A stretch of DNA of 30,665 nt from CAJBLF01 sp964495825 (GTDB lineage Bacteria > Patescibacteriota > Gracilibacteria > Absconditabacterales > Absconditicoccaceae), in assembly GCA_964495825.1 (NCBI GenBank), contig CAZBWI010000060.1:1-30665 (forward strand), read 5' to 3'. Made by a program: the position numbers and the translations under genes. This document shows, one piece after another, positions 9,208 to 19,116 of this stretch. The notes below the pieces were generated by a model. The model was not told the origin of the DNA and searched no databases. It saw only the letters and a list, made by a program, of their open reading frames with translations. Numbering within the stretch: the first letter of the stretch is position 1; the number at the start of each line of letters is the position of its first letter.

Positions 9208-10914
9208 ATGAAACTCAGTAAGAAAACGATTTTTGCCGCAATTTTTATCGTATCTTTGATAGTTGTATTTTTTGTAGGAAGAAAATTTGATCCAGCGACC
9301 GGCACTAGAAGTTTTATATTTACATCAAATGGAGTATCACACTTCAGAAAAGGACTCGATGTCTCATGAGGGACGAGATTAGTCTACAAGATTTCATATG
9401 ATAAGTATGAAGAAATCTATAAGGATCCTATAGAGTTTAATACACTCAAGACGATGATAGAGAATATCATTATGAAGAATATCGACAATAGGATCTCAAA
9501 ACTTTGAGTGAGTGATTACAAAGCATATGTGCAGAATCTCGACAATCAGCATTATATTGTAGTCGAAATCTGATGAATCGCTGATTTGGATCAGGCAAAA
9601 GAACTCATAGGAAAGACACTTGAACTCGAATTTAAACTTGAGAATCCGGTCAAACCTACTGCCAAGACATTTGCTGCTAGAAAAGCATTAGCAGAACAAA
9701 TTCTCAAAGAAGTAAAAACTAATCCTGAAAATATCGCAAAGCAATTGGAAGGAAGAATGTCAGAGAATATGTATCACAATATATTCAATGAAGCGACGTT
9801 GGATCAGTTACCAGATATCTACAAAAAAAATCCAAAATTACTCGATACTGCTGAGACTGGTAAAGTGTATGGATTGATAGAAGGGACTTATATGACAGTG
9901 TATCAACAGAGTGATAGTGTAGTAAATCAAGGTACTGGAACAGATCTCAACTGATATACTATCTATCGTGTCTTAGACAAAAAAGAAGGAAAAGATGCTT
10001 CAGGCAACAAAGCTACCTTATATACGTTTGAGGATGTTTTTGTTCAAGACAGAGAAAGTCGGATACCTGCTACTGATAAACAGAACAATATCCTTAATGG
10101 TGCCTACTTCAAATTTGCAAATACTTCCACTTCAGAAGTCGGAGAACCTGTTGTTGTCATCAATCTAGATGAAAAAGGGAAAGAAATTTTCTGTAACATA
10201 ACTCAAGATAATATCGGCAAGTCTATGGCTATTTTTGTCGGAGGTAATTTGCTGACAGCACCAACCATCCAAAGTAAAATTTGCTGATGAACAGCAGAAA
10301 TCAATGGATCATTTACTACGGAATCTGCTAAAGCGCTTTCCAATGCATTGAATGAAGGAACATTACCAGCACCATTGATTCTTATGCAAGAAGAAAAAAT
10401 TAGTCCTTCACTTGGAGAAAATGCTTTGAATGGAGCATTACGAGCGTGATTGATAGGATTTATCGCAATTATGATACTTATCTATCTCATGTATGGTGTA
10501 AAAAATATGATGGTGACCGGTATGGTATTGATTACCTTCTTAGTTGTACTTGCTGCATTTATGAAGATTACTGATTACGCATTATCGCTCAGTGGTATTG
10601 CTGTGATCATCTTGTCTATTGGAATGGGTGTCGACGCCAATGTCCTGATATTTGAAAGGATGCGCGAAGAGCTCAAAGCAGGTAAAAGCATCTGAGGTTC
10701 CATAGACAATGCAAAAGAGAGGAGCCGGCCTGCGATAAGAGATGGAAATATTAGTACAGGATTGATCGCATTTGTTCTCTTCTCCATGGGAACCAATGTC
10801 TTCAAAGGATTCGGATCTATGTTGATTGTCACCATGCTACTTACCTTATTACTCAATGTGCCATTGACGAAAATACTTCTCCATGTCTTCTACAATACTA
10901 AAAAAACCAATTAA
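9208..10914 (+). CDS. secD: protein translocase subunit SecD
   Basis: 568 residues with about eight UGA-Gly codons. SecD works with SecF behind the SecYEG channel and uses the proton gradient to finish export. Seen: an N-terminal membrane helix (about 8-25), the signature KGLDVSGGTRLVY just after it, a large external P1 region (about 100-380), then five membrane helices in the last 160 residues with the family motif GMGVDANVLIFERM (472-485) and a loop REELKAGKS. The sequence GSMLIVTMLLTLLLN forms the last helix. The length fits stand-alone SecD. No SecF follows; the next gene is an unrelated membrane protein. The export substrates presumably include the secreted proteins encoded elsewhere in this window. 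Confidence 0.93.
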
Positions 10915-11006
10915 TATATCACGCAAACCAAGATATTCCTTATATAATTGTTTATCTATACTAGCTTACTATCTTTTAATCTTTTAATTTTCTAATCTTT
11001 AGTTTC

Positions 11007-14000
11007 ATGAAGCAAAAAATCTTCTTGATCATCGGTATCCTGTTGCTCAGTTTTTTTGGTGTATCGATCTACAACGAATTTATGGCGAATCACACCTATT
11101 ATCAAGGCATGCTGGCAAGCTGGGCCAATCGGAAACTCTTCCTTCTGGCGATAGTCGCGGTCTGTATCCCTCTCTGGTATATTATAAAAACCAAAACATT
11201 TTCTGTTAAAAAATTCTTCGTCTATATTTTACCGATAACTATCGCATTTTATACCACCGTTTTTATATCTATCAAGGACACTATCATATGATGATCTGCA
11301 GGATGGATAATTCTCATGATAAATACCTTACTGATATATTTTCTGGGTTTGTATATACTTCTTGGATTGACTGCACTAGGGACACGAATTTCACAGAAAC
11401 GGATAAAATTTAAAGAAATCAGACGACAGGAGATGTTCATCAATTTTTGAATAGGACTTTGAAGTATGTTATTACTCCTTTATCTTTTTTCTATGATACA
11501 CCTGATTTGGGGTGTTGTGATATGGATAATGTTTTTCGGACTAGGATACATGATATGGTATATGAAAAAAGAGTTGCTTTCGTACAAGACTATCATCTCT
11601 GATATAGCAGATGGATTTAAACAAGAAAAACTCAAAGAAAATCGACGAAAACGATTGGGTGTTATCTTGCTTGCGATTTCTCTCATTTATTATATGTACG
11701 GATTTCAGCTTTCTATCATCCCATATTCTACAGCTCGGGATGCTAATCATGCATATATGTATATCCCTAAGGTGCTCGCTGAAAATCATGGCGTACTTCG
11801 ATGAAATGTAGGTATTGGTGATATGGTTCCAGGAATATGGCATATGTTTATCATGTTCTTTTTTGCACTTATTCAACCTATCAAAAGTCGATTTTGGATG
11901 GCACCGGATACTATTGCGGTAGCGATGAATTTCCTTAGCGGTGTCTTGGTATTGGTATTTGGTACTGGATTGATCAAAGAAGTGATCGGATACTTTGCTC
12001 CAAAACAAGAAGAAGAAATGATCACATCAGTTGGTATGTATAGTGGATGGATGATGTTGCTATTTTGGCTTACAAGTGGAATGGGAGCATTCCTTGTTTT
12101 TGTAGATAATAAAACAGATCTGGGTGTAATGGCACTTACCATACTTGCTATGCTTTCAGGATTTATTTTCCTTAAATATGTTCTAGACAATCGTGAACAT
12201 GGACTCAGATTACATTGGGATTCTCTCAAATATATCATTATCTCCTGAGCTATGTTCGCTCGGGCATTGATGGCCAAACAGACGGCATTTATTGATGTCG
12301 CATTATTCTGACTTTTGCTTATCGGACTTTGGATCAACAATATTATCGCAATCGGTGCTGGTATGATGACGTTAGGAATGACCGGTATACTCAAGATCGC
12401 TAACGCACCTGATATGATGAATCCAGTCGCAGGGAAATACCTGTTTATCATCTGACTGATAATCGTTATCATCGGAATCATCCAGATGTTCACAAAAAAA
12501 CAATGGACAACAGATACCAAGAGATTACTCAAATATATTGGTATATGGGCATTAAGTATTGTTAGCGTTGTACTAGTATTCAAAGGTCCAAATATTCTTG
12601 TATATCAGATTATGCAAGGAACGTTCTCGCCAGGAAATTTCATCAAGACTACATTATTGGTACAAACAAAACAGCCACGCTTATTAGCAGCTACAAATAC
12701 AGAAGCATTAGCTGCACAGACTACAGTAGATGCATCAATAGTCAATACTACTCATCTTACACCTGAACAATGCCAGCAGATTACTTTCACCAAGGCAGAA
12801 CTTGAAGAGAATATAAAAAAAGCTGTGGTCACCAATGAAGATGTTGGAAGATATGTAGGATACGGACGAAAAGAAATCACTAAGTGAGGATGACTCAATC
12901 TCGGATATGGATTACTTAGGATCTTGTATCCGCACAACAATACCTGCTACGGGGTAAATAGCCAGGCAAAATTACTCTGTAAGAATGCACAAGCAATACA
13001 AAATTTCAATGTGCCTGTATTACAAACATTATTTGCTCAATTGAAACCATGAACTGAAGCATACAATCTCATAAGTGGTGCTTTAGTTGCCTACCAAGAA
13101 AAAGGTAGTGGTACAGTGATCAATCCAGCAGAATTCAGAGACCAGATCATTGCGATCAGAGGGTATTATCAGGATCATGCCATTTTCACCCAGCCAGGCA
13201 AGATAGATATACCATATAGATATCTGACACCATTCAATATCGTGTTCAATCGGTCATTGCAGAATCTCAGTAGTTACTATACTGATATCGGATATATACG
13301 ATTATTGATTATGATCTTATTGGTTGTAGGATTTGTCTATGGACTTTTTCATGCACAACGCTTCAAACAAGATGTTAATCTAGTAATCCTCTCATCAATC
13401 ACTATCATCGGTCGGGCGATCCGGTGGATTATCGGAGGAGGTATCTTGTGGTATGGAATGGGACTTGTAGTTTGGACAATTATTTCTGTAGCGCTTATCC
13501 TCAAGGAGATGTTCATACATTCCAAAGAGGAAAAAGAGAAAACATTGATCTATATTCTTCTATTTCTTTTCGTTATCCGAGGATTGATACAATTTATACT
13601 CAATTTCATCAGGATTTCGTCTCAAGGTGGTGGATGACCATTTTTACGATACAGAATGAATAATGGAAAAACTATAGAAATTACGAATTCACTTCAGCAG
13701 AAGGAAGTTATCAAATCAAAATATGGACGAAAAGATGTCTTCGATCTCCAATTCCCTCATTACAATAAATTTATTGAATATGTAAAAGATAGACCAAATG
13801 CAGATGGTATACTTATCGCAGGAACCTACATGCAATATTTTCTTCACAATCAACATAATATCAAGATAGATGGTATGCTTGATTGGTTCTGGGAACAAAA
13901 CAGTGATGGAAATCTGTGTAAATCCTATCAAAGGTTAAAAGCAAATAATCTTAAATATCTTGTCATTGATCCGAATATAGGAACCGTTGTCATGGGAGAA

Positions 14001-14594
14001 GGAAATGAATCACTCTTCAATAGGTTTTTTGCAAAGAGAGATCCGGTCACTGGAAAGATTCAGGAAGATGGAGCAATCAGTAATCTCGTAAAGCTTCGGA
14101 AAGCATGATATATCTCATTGTTTTCTACCAACAATCTCTGAGCCAAATATGCATTCACACTCGATGATGCAGCATTGACTGCAAAATTCGGAAACCTTTC
14201 TTCAGATGAATTGATATTGTTGAGAGCAAAACTCGCTATTGCAAGATTCTTCCCTGATGCTCAGGATCTTGTCAACTTCATTGCAGAGACTTTCACTAAT
14301 AGGATAAATGACGGACAAGTTATCGGAGATATCGCTGATGTGTATGGGAAGATTATCGACGAAAACAAAGTGCTTACGACAGCACAGACTATTCTTGCTC
14401 AACAGCAAGATACAGAAAAACTCAAGACTATGGTAGAGACGTTGACTCAGGATGAGAGATTGATCATGATGCAATATCTTGGGCTCCTTAATCTTGTCAA
14501 ATCAAATAGTCCTCAATACCAGGATTTCCTCAATAATATTATTGGGCAGAGTCTTGGTGGAGGAAGTCAGCTTATGGTATTCGAACTAAATTAA
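11007..14594 (+). CDS. very large multi-pass membrane protein, GT-C glycosyltransferase-like
   Basis: 1195 residues in one frame once about 15 UGA codons are read as Gly; with the standard code it falls into seven or more pieces. The first 880 residues hold many membrane helices. After the first helices, the loop PYSTARDANHAYMYIPKV (239-256) carries an acidic residue in the position where GT-C glycosyltransferases (PMT, ArnT, STT3 types) have their catalytic DxD-like motif in the first external loop. An insert of about 150 residues (565-750) interrupts the helices and contains several Cys. The C-terminal 310 residues are soluble and probably external (GILIAGTYMQYFLHNQHNI, LKANNLKYLVIDPNIG). 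A role in transferring lipid-linked sugars to surface proteins or glycans is plausible but inferred; I do not recognise the exact family. Confidence 0.75.
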
Positions 14595-14640
14595 GGATTA
14601 AAAAATATTCATATATTCTTAATAGGCGAATCCCTTAATT
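14589..14640. repeat. inverted repeat at the end of the large membrane-protein gene
   Basis: AATTAAGG (14589-14596) pairs with CCTTAATT (14633-14640), and the left arm contains the stop codon. It may act as a weak transcript end, though it has no strong T-run. Confidence 0.35.
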
Positions 14641-14677
14641 CTTAGTATAATATTTTTAGTCATTAAGTTATATGGTC

Positions 14678-15229
14678 ATGAAGTTAGATGTATCAGAAAT
14701 CAAAAAAAACACCATCCTCGAAATCGATGGTCAGTTGTACAAAGTGTTGGATTTTTCGTTTATCCAAATGCAACAGAGGCAAGGAAGCTACACATTTAAA
14801 CTCAAAAACTTGGTCACTGGATGAGTTCAGAATATGACATATAAATCAGGTTCAGTGATAGAGAAAGGTGATGTGATTACCAAAAATGCAGTATATCTCT
14901 ACAATGCCGGAAATACATATACCTTTATGGAAAATGATACGGGTGAAATGTATGATCTTGATATATCAATGGTCGATGATATTACTGGATACCTCAAAGA
15001 AAACATGGATTGCTATCTAATGATTCACAAAGGTAATGTTATCAGTGTCATCCTTCCCACAACCGTTACATATAAGATTGTTTCCACAGTTCCTGGTGTC
15101 AAGGGTGATAGAGCTCAAGCTGGCAAGAAACCTGCTACTATTGAGACGGGATTGGAAATTATGGTTCCTTTGTATAAGAATGAAGGTGATACAGTGACAT
15201 ATAATTCACTCACAGGAGAAGTAAGTTAA
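14678..15229 (+). CDS. efp: translation elongation factor P, with atypical modification loop
   Basis: 183 residues. EF-P binds next to the P-site tRNA and relieves stalling at polyproline. Three beta-barrel domains are recognisable: residues 1-65 (MKLDVSEIKKNTIL... FKLKNLVTGG), 66-128 (YLYNAGNTYTFM), and 129-183 with the family signature VPGVKGDRAQAGKKPATIETG. The domain I loop that normally reads KPGKG (or PGRG) and carries the modified Lys or Arg reads IQMQQRQG (29-36), so the canonical residue is absent; Gln or Arg33 sits nearby. One UGA-Gly at 14822-14824 (TGG-V). An in-frame ATG two codons upstream (14672) is an alternative start. A terminator follows at 15255. Confidence 0.93.
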
Positions 15230-15254
15230 AAGAAGCAAAAATAGCGTTTACGTG

Positions 15255-15278
15255 AGGGCACTTTGTGCCCTTTTTTTC
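15255..15278 (+). terminator. intrinsic terminator after efp
   Basis: AGGGCAC (15255-15261), loop TTT, GTGCCCT (15265-15271), then a run of T. The seven-base stem with a tight loop and T-run is a classic Rho-independent terminator. Confidence 0.85.
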
Positions 15279-15358
15279 TTATGAAAAAACTTTCAATTCA
15301 TACCGGAAAGACTATACTTGATATACTTGCTAAAATTATCTACTAACCAATCGTATTC

Positions 15359-15916
15359 ATGATGATTGTTTGAATCACCTGAACTCTCGGTGCTGGCAAA
15401 GGCACTATTGTAGACTATCTCGTCCAGAAGAAAGGATTTCAACATTATTCTGTTCGTGCATTTCTCATTCAGGAGATAGAGAAAAGAGGCATGCCCGTCA
15501 ATAGGGATAGTATGGTTATTGTGGCCAATGATTTGCGTGCCAAATTCTGACCATCTTATATTGTAGAGCAACTCTATGAACAGGCAAAAGCCAATGGTAA
15601 GAACACTATCATAGAAAGCCTAAGGGCAGTAGGTGAAGTCGAAGCATTGAAACATAAGGAGCATTTTGTGTTCTTTGCCATCGATGCAGATCCTAAGATT
15701 AGATATGAAAGAGTAGTTTTGAGAGGAAGTGAAACCGATAAAATCTCGTATGAAGAATTCCTTGCTAACGAACAAAGGGAAATGGTAAATGAGGATTCTA
15801 CGAAGCAAAATATTCGCAAATGCATGGAAATGGCTGATTGTATATTCACAAACAATTGAAGCTTAGAAGAACTTTACAAACAGATAGAGACCGTAATTGC
15901 TAAGTTCAATATCTAA
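15359..15916 (+). CDS. P-loop nucleoside/nucleotide kinase-like protein
   Basis: 185 residues. The N-terminus VGITGTLGAGKGT (4-16) is a Walker A loop of the kinase type (GxxxxGKGT), as in AMP/CMP kinases and dephospho-CoA kinase; UGA encodes Gly5 and Gly8, the latter being the first Gly of the P-loop. Next come YSVRAFLIQEIEKRG, typical of substrate-binding helices in NMP kinases, a Walker B-like strand (FVFFAIDADPKIRYERVVLRG) with the lid-type Arg residues, and a C-terminal helix. The phosphate acceptor is not clear; dCMP/CMP-kinase-like or CoaE-like are both possible. A 21-codon reading frame just upstream (15281-15346) ends 12 bases before this start. Confidence 0.75.
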
Positions 15917-16051
15917 GATAAGAATGTACTTCGTTTGTGTCAAATAATCGACGAACAATAGACGAAAGATTGTTGTTAGAGATTTGCTTTTAGTCATCAG
16001 CTATAGCGTATATTTGTCAATTATTAGTCTTTATATATTTAGTCATACAAT

Positions 16052-16615
16052 ATGAGAATTCCTATATGAATCTCCAATAGACATGTTCATCTTTCACAAA
16101 GCGACTGTGAGAAGCTTTTTGGTAAGTGATATGCGTTGAAAGTTTTTAGACCAATCACTCAACCATGACAATATGCAGCAGAAGAATATGTTACTTTGGT
16201 TGGAGAAAAAAATAAGATAGAGAGAGTGAGAGTAGTAGGACCAAATAGAAAAACTACACAAGTTGAATTGAGTATCTGAGATACCTATATATTATGAATT
16301 ACTGCGCCGATAAAAGTATCATGAGATACCAAAGATTTGTGATATATCAAGATTGTTTGACCTGTAGGTGAAATATATGGACCATATGCTATGGTCGCAC
16401 AAAGACATCTTCACTGTACAGTCAAAGAAGCAGAAGAGTTGTGAATAAAAAATGGGGATCTTATCAAGATGTATGTCTGAGGGGTCAGAAGTGTTATTTT
16501 TGAAAATGTTGTCGTCAGAGCGAGAGATGATTATGCATTAGATTTCCATATCGATATCGAAGAAGCAAATGCCGCTTGAGTGAAACCAGGAGATCGGGCA
16601 GAACTTATAAAATAA
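16052..16615 (+). CDS. pduL: phosphate acyltransferase PduL (phosphotransacetylase)
   Basis: 187 residues, eleven of them glycines written as UGA, so standard gene finding would miss this gene completely. PduL interconverts acyl-CoA and acyl phosphate, feeding acetate kinase for ATP. The fingerprints are very clear: ISNRHVHLS (zinc-binding His11 and His13), FGKGYALKVFRPITQPGQYAAEE, VRVVGPNRKTTQVELSIGDTY, ILGITAPIKVSGD, the second His motif QRHLHC (His119, His121), and the end FHIDIEEANAAGVKPGDRAEL. The length equals the family norm. No shell or encapsulation peptide is seen at the N-terminus, so it is the housekeeping Pta-like form, not a microcompartment form. The acetate kinase gene is not in this window. 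Confidence 0.93.
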
Positions 16616-16648
16616 CGAACAGTGAACAACTAACAGTGAACAGTGAAT
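16614..16648 (+). repeat. 14-base tandem direct repeat overlapping the pduL stop
   Basis: AACGAACAGTGAAC (16614-16627) is followed at once by AACTAACAGTGAAC (16628-16641, 13 of 14 identical) and a partial third copy AGTGAAT. The spacer up to 16745 continues with related low-complexity words (GTTGTTAGTTATTAG). No function is evident. Confidence 0.5.
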
Positions 16649-16745
16649 GTATTTGTCTATTTTATCGACTGTTGTAATTCACCATAGTTTATATTATAGT
16701 TCATTCGTTGTTAGTTATTAGTTTTTAGTTGCTAGTTGGTTTTAT

Positions 16746-17525
16746 ATGAAACTCTTTTGATTCCTTCATCCGAAAAAGAAATATGTACTGGTAATCTCAT
16801 GATGAGGGACCAGATGATTTTATGCGTTATGAATCTTGAAGTGACTAGAGGAATTTGGATATAAGGAAAAAATACAGGCGATCTATGGTGTAAGTGCAGG
16901 AGCTATCGTAGGAAGCTATCGAGCAGCAGGATATACTGCCCAACAAATTTATGATATGTATTTCAATGTTCGTCCATTCTGATTGTTGTCATTGAATCTC
17001 CTTTCTATGAAAAGTATACTCAAAGTTGATTATTTCAAGAAACAGTTTACTAAAGATTTACCCAAAGATATTTCACAATTAAAAATAAAGACGTATATCT
17101 GAACCACTGATGCAAAGACTGGGAAATACATTCTATTCGACAAAGGAGAACTGACTCCTATTCTTCTCTGAAGTATGTCGATACCTGGGGTATTCCCTAT
17201 AGTCAATTATAAGATGCATTCACTTATAGACGGCGGGACAGCTAATAATTTCCCTGTAAATCTAGCGAAAAAGAAATATCCAAAATCTAAGATTATCGGT
17301 ATTGCACTCAATAAATTTAGGGAGAAGCAGAATATGAATACACTCATCGATGCATTATCTGTTTCATTCGAAATTTTACTCAGACATAATACCATAGAAC
17401 ACATGCATCTCGTAGATCATCTCTTCTACAAAGATCTTCCGATCAAAGTATTGGATACATCAAAAAAACGTATGCATGAAGCATATGTCCAAGGATATAA
17501 AGACTGTATACAACATTTTAAATAA
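16746..17525 (+). CDS. patatin-like phospholipase (RssA/YchK type)
   Basis: 259 residues. Patatin-like enzymes hydrolyse acyl esters of lipids with a Ser-Asp dyad. The oxyanion-hole segment reads ISGGGTRGFYALG (17-29), where Gly19, Gly20 and Gly24 are UGA codons. The nucleophile elbow is GVSAGA with Ser50, and the catalytic Asp is in DGGTANNFPV (Asp162). The core SMSIPGVFPI is also typical. The length fits small bacterial members with no extra domain and no signal peptide, so it is cytoplasmic or membrane-associated. It may recycle or remodel lipids, perhaps host lipids in an organism with few lipid genes (inference). It ends convergently to nrdG. Confidence 0.9.
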
Positions 17526-17532
17526 TGCTAAG

Positions 17533-17567
17533 TGGTAAGTTTTAAATGCTAAATGAAACACTTACCA
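17533..17567. terminator. hairpin between convergent patatin and nrdG genes
   Basis: TGGTAAGT (17533-17540) pairs with ACTTACCA (17560-17567), with a 19-base loop; a second short hairpin GACTAT/ATAGTC follows near 17575-17601. They lie between two convergent genes and probably act as weak bidirectional terminators; T-runs are poor. Confidence 0.4.
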
Positions 17568-17645
17568 TTATTATGGACTATAATAAAGTACGATAGTCTA
17601 TAAGGTAACAAAATCATTCATGTAATATTGAGCATTAAATTTGGT

Positions 17646-18356
17646 TTATTTTCTTATCTCGCAATACTGGACATAACGTTCTGCTATTTTTTTGAATTCC
17701 TCCAATTCTTCGTCGCTAAATGGCGTTCATCAAAAATTTGGGTCGAGCGTATTCCCGCCAATATAATTTTGAAGATAATAACGTTTAGCTCATCTGATAT
17801 AAAAAGCCATATTTTCTATATCATCAGTAGTGTGTAGTCCTTTGGCTACCGTTGTCCTGTATTCGTAATCGATTTTGCTTTCCAATAATATCTCCAATAA
17901 CTTCTGATAGCTGAGATAAAATTCCGGTGGCTGCTCGAGTCCGACCGCATCGCTGTAGCAGTGTAAGGAATGTTTCAAATCTACAGCAACATAATCCAAT
18001 ATCTTATCCTGGATCATCCTTTCAACTATTTTATAATCCCTGCCATTGGTATCCAATTTGACAAGATATCCCATATCTTTTATTTTTTTAGCAAAATCGT
18101 AGAGATCAGGTTGTAAGGTCGGTTCGCCACCACAAATACTGACACCATCAAGCAATCCTTTTCTAGCTTTTAGGAAGTTGAAGAATGCTTCTTCAGGAAT
18201 CAGATCATTTTGAAACAACTGCATCTTTTCTGGCAATACACATTCCGGATTGTGACAAAAATTACAGCGAAAATTACATCCCATAGTGAAAACCACGCAG
18301 GCGATCTTGCCTGGATAATCCACCATAGTTGACTGCTGTACTCCTGCGATTTTCAC
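17646..18356 (-). CDS. nrdG: anaerobic ribonucleotide reductase activating enzyme (radical SAM)
   Basis: 236 residues. It uses a 4Fe-4S cluster and S-adenosylmethionine to create the glycyl radical in class III reductase. The radical SAM motif CxxxCxxC is CNFRCNFC (Cys27, Cys31, Cys34), followed by HNPECVLP; the SAM-binding GGE is in SICGGEPTLQP. The N-terminus MKIAGVQQSTMVDYPGKIAC is typical of the NrdG2/PflA-like subgroup. Three UGA-Gly occur near the C-terminus (FYIRGAKRYY; FGGTPFSD); the standard code would cut off about 48 residues. The start codon is GTG at 18354-18356. It lies downstream of nrdD and the glycyl-radical reading frame, in the same direction, separated from them by about 490 bases. 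Confidence 0.9.
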
Positions 18357-18427
18357 GGGTATTGGTAGAATAAGCTAATAAAACGTTCGAGATATGTATA
18401 TTTTTTTTATAGTATTAAGATACTTTT

Positions 18428-18436
18428 TGCTATAAT
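18428..18436 (+). promoter_or_regulatory. extended -10 promoter element on the plus strand
   Basis: TGCTATAAT is a perfect extended -10 (TGnTATAAT). No clear -35 is seen, which extended -10 promoters do not need. It points into the GC-richer segment 18443-18706, away from nrdG. Confidence 0.4.
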
Positions 18437-18442
18437 TTCCTT

Positions 18443-18706
18443 TGGGGCTTTTCGTATTCCAAACCCCACGACCAATATGCTTACCTTGATGCAAAAATAT
18501 TGGATAAGAAGATCAAGCCGGATATTATACTTTGTGTAGATACTTCATACATGCATACCCTACGCCTCACCTCCAACCCTGCAGCAGAATTGTGGGGCCC
18601 TTTCCGGAATCATCCATGTATACCGCCTCATTTTTGAGTAGATTCGTATTTCGTGGCGAACATTCGGCATTGTAGTATAGTCGGTGGAGTAATAGCTCGA
18701 AAATAA
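18443..18706 (+). ncRNA. unidentified GC-richer, hairpin-rich segment; candidate structured RNA
   Basis: The 490-base gap between nrdG and the glycyl-radical frame holds a stretch with about 48% GC at 18541-18660, above the neighbouring genes. It begins seven bases after an extended -10. Long-range pairs close it: TTTTCG (18449-18454) with CGAAAA (18698-18703), and CCAC-GAC (18466-18472) with GTC-G-GTGG (18680-18687). Local stems include CCAATAT/ATATTGG, CTTGAT/ATCAAG and TTCG-TGG-CGAA. I looked for RNase P, tmRNA, 6S and SRP RNA signatures on both strands and found none. An alternative is the 95-codon open frame at 18419-18706 on the plus strand, which lacks a start near its beginning and is unusually rich in His, Cys and Trp. 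Confidence 0.3.
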
Positions 18707-18771
18707 CTTTTCCTATTTTTCTGCTATCTACGCAACTGTTGTATCTAATAATCGTTTATCATTTTCTCAGT

Positions 18772-18833
18772 AAATAAAAAGTAAAGTTCTTGAAAAGCAA
18801 TAGTATGCTTTATCTCACTTTACTTTGTTATTT
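18772..18833. repeat. long two-part palindromic hairpin after the glycyl-radical frame
   Basis: AAATAA-AAAGTAAAGT (18772-18787) pairs with ACTTTACTTT-g-TTATTT (18817-18833), and inside it AAAGCA (18794-18799) pairs with TGCTTT (18806-18811). Sixteen outer pairs with one bulge and six inner pairs make this the largest hairpin in the window. It lies 16 bases after the stop of the frame ending at 18850 on the minus strand, so it may protect or end that mRNA. Confidence 0.55.
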
Positions 18834-18849
18834 ATTAGTAAACGAGTCA

Positions 18850-19071
18850 TTAGTTAGTATGGCATCCACAAGCAACAAATTCTGATCAAAAATGTCTGAC
18901 AAATGCTGAATTTGCCGTCTTTTGTTCGTCGAAATACTTCCTGCTATAGAACTCTGATTTTTTTCCGATGTTGTAGTGAGAAACAGGTCTGAGATACCCC
19001 ATAACGCGGGTATAGACTTGGCATGGAGTTCTCTTGATTTCCTTTCATTCTTTGTTGTAGAAGGTTTGCAT
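18850..19071 (-). CDS. separately encoded glycyl-radical C-terminal segment of NrdD
   Basis: 73 residues from ATG at 19069-19071 to TAA. The core KRTPCQVYTRVMGYLRPVSH followed by YNIGKKSEFYSRKYFDE is the C-terminal glycyl-radical segment of class III ribonucleotide reductase; Gly25 in RVMGY is the radical site. It is in the same frame as the nrdD body, whose TAA is at 19117-19119; the 15 codons between the TAA and this ATG do not look like NrdD. Two glycines are UGA (Gly9, Gly62); the radical glycine itself is GGG. Three readings are possible: a two-subunit NrdD, a spare part comparable in idea to GrcA/YfiD of pyruvate formate-lyase, or a nonsense mutation in one gene. Assembly error is less likely to give an in-frame stop plus filler. 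Conservation of the radical motif argues that the segment is used. Confidence 0.75.
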
Positions 19072-19116
19072 GGCGAGTATACGTAAGAGAAATAAAAAGG
19101 GAGATATATCAGAGAT

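Noticed and set aside
11873..12583. 236-codon minus-strand open frame
   Set aside because: It lies antisense inside the 1195-residue membrane protein and its repetitive Ile/Ser/Asn content is what the complement of membrane-helix codons gives.
15281..15346. 21-codon reading frame (MKKLSIHTGKTILDILAKIIY) before the P-loop kinase gene
   Set aside because: It could be a leader peptide, but it has no codon pattern or hairpin logic typical of attenuation, and such short frames are expected by chance.
5628..17525. The broken standard-code frames (argS, secD, the 1195-residue protein and others) as pseudogenes or frameshifts
   Set aside because: All breaks are TGA only, the pieces stay in one frame, and TGA falls on conserved glycines; reading TGA as Gly restores full-length proteins.
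18419..18706. 95-codon plus-strand open frame as a protein gene
   Set aside because: No start codon near its beginning, unusual His/Cys/Trp content for this genome, and the stretch pairs with itself; kept as an alternative under the RNA candidate.
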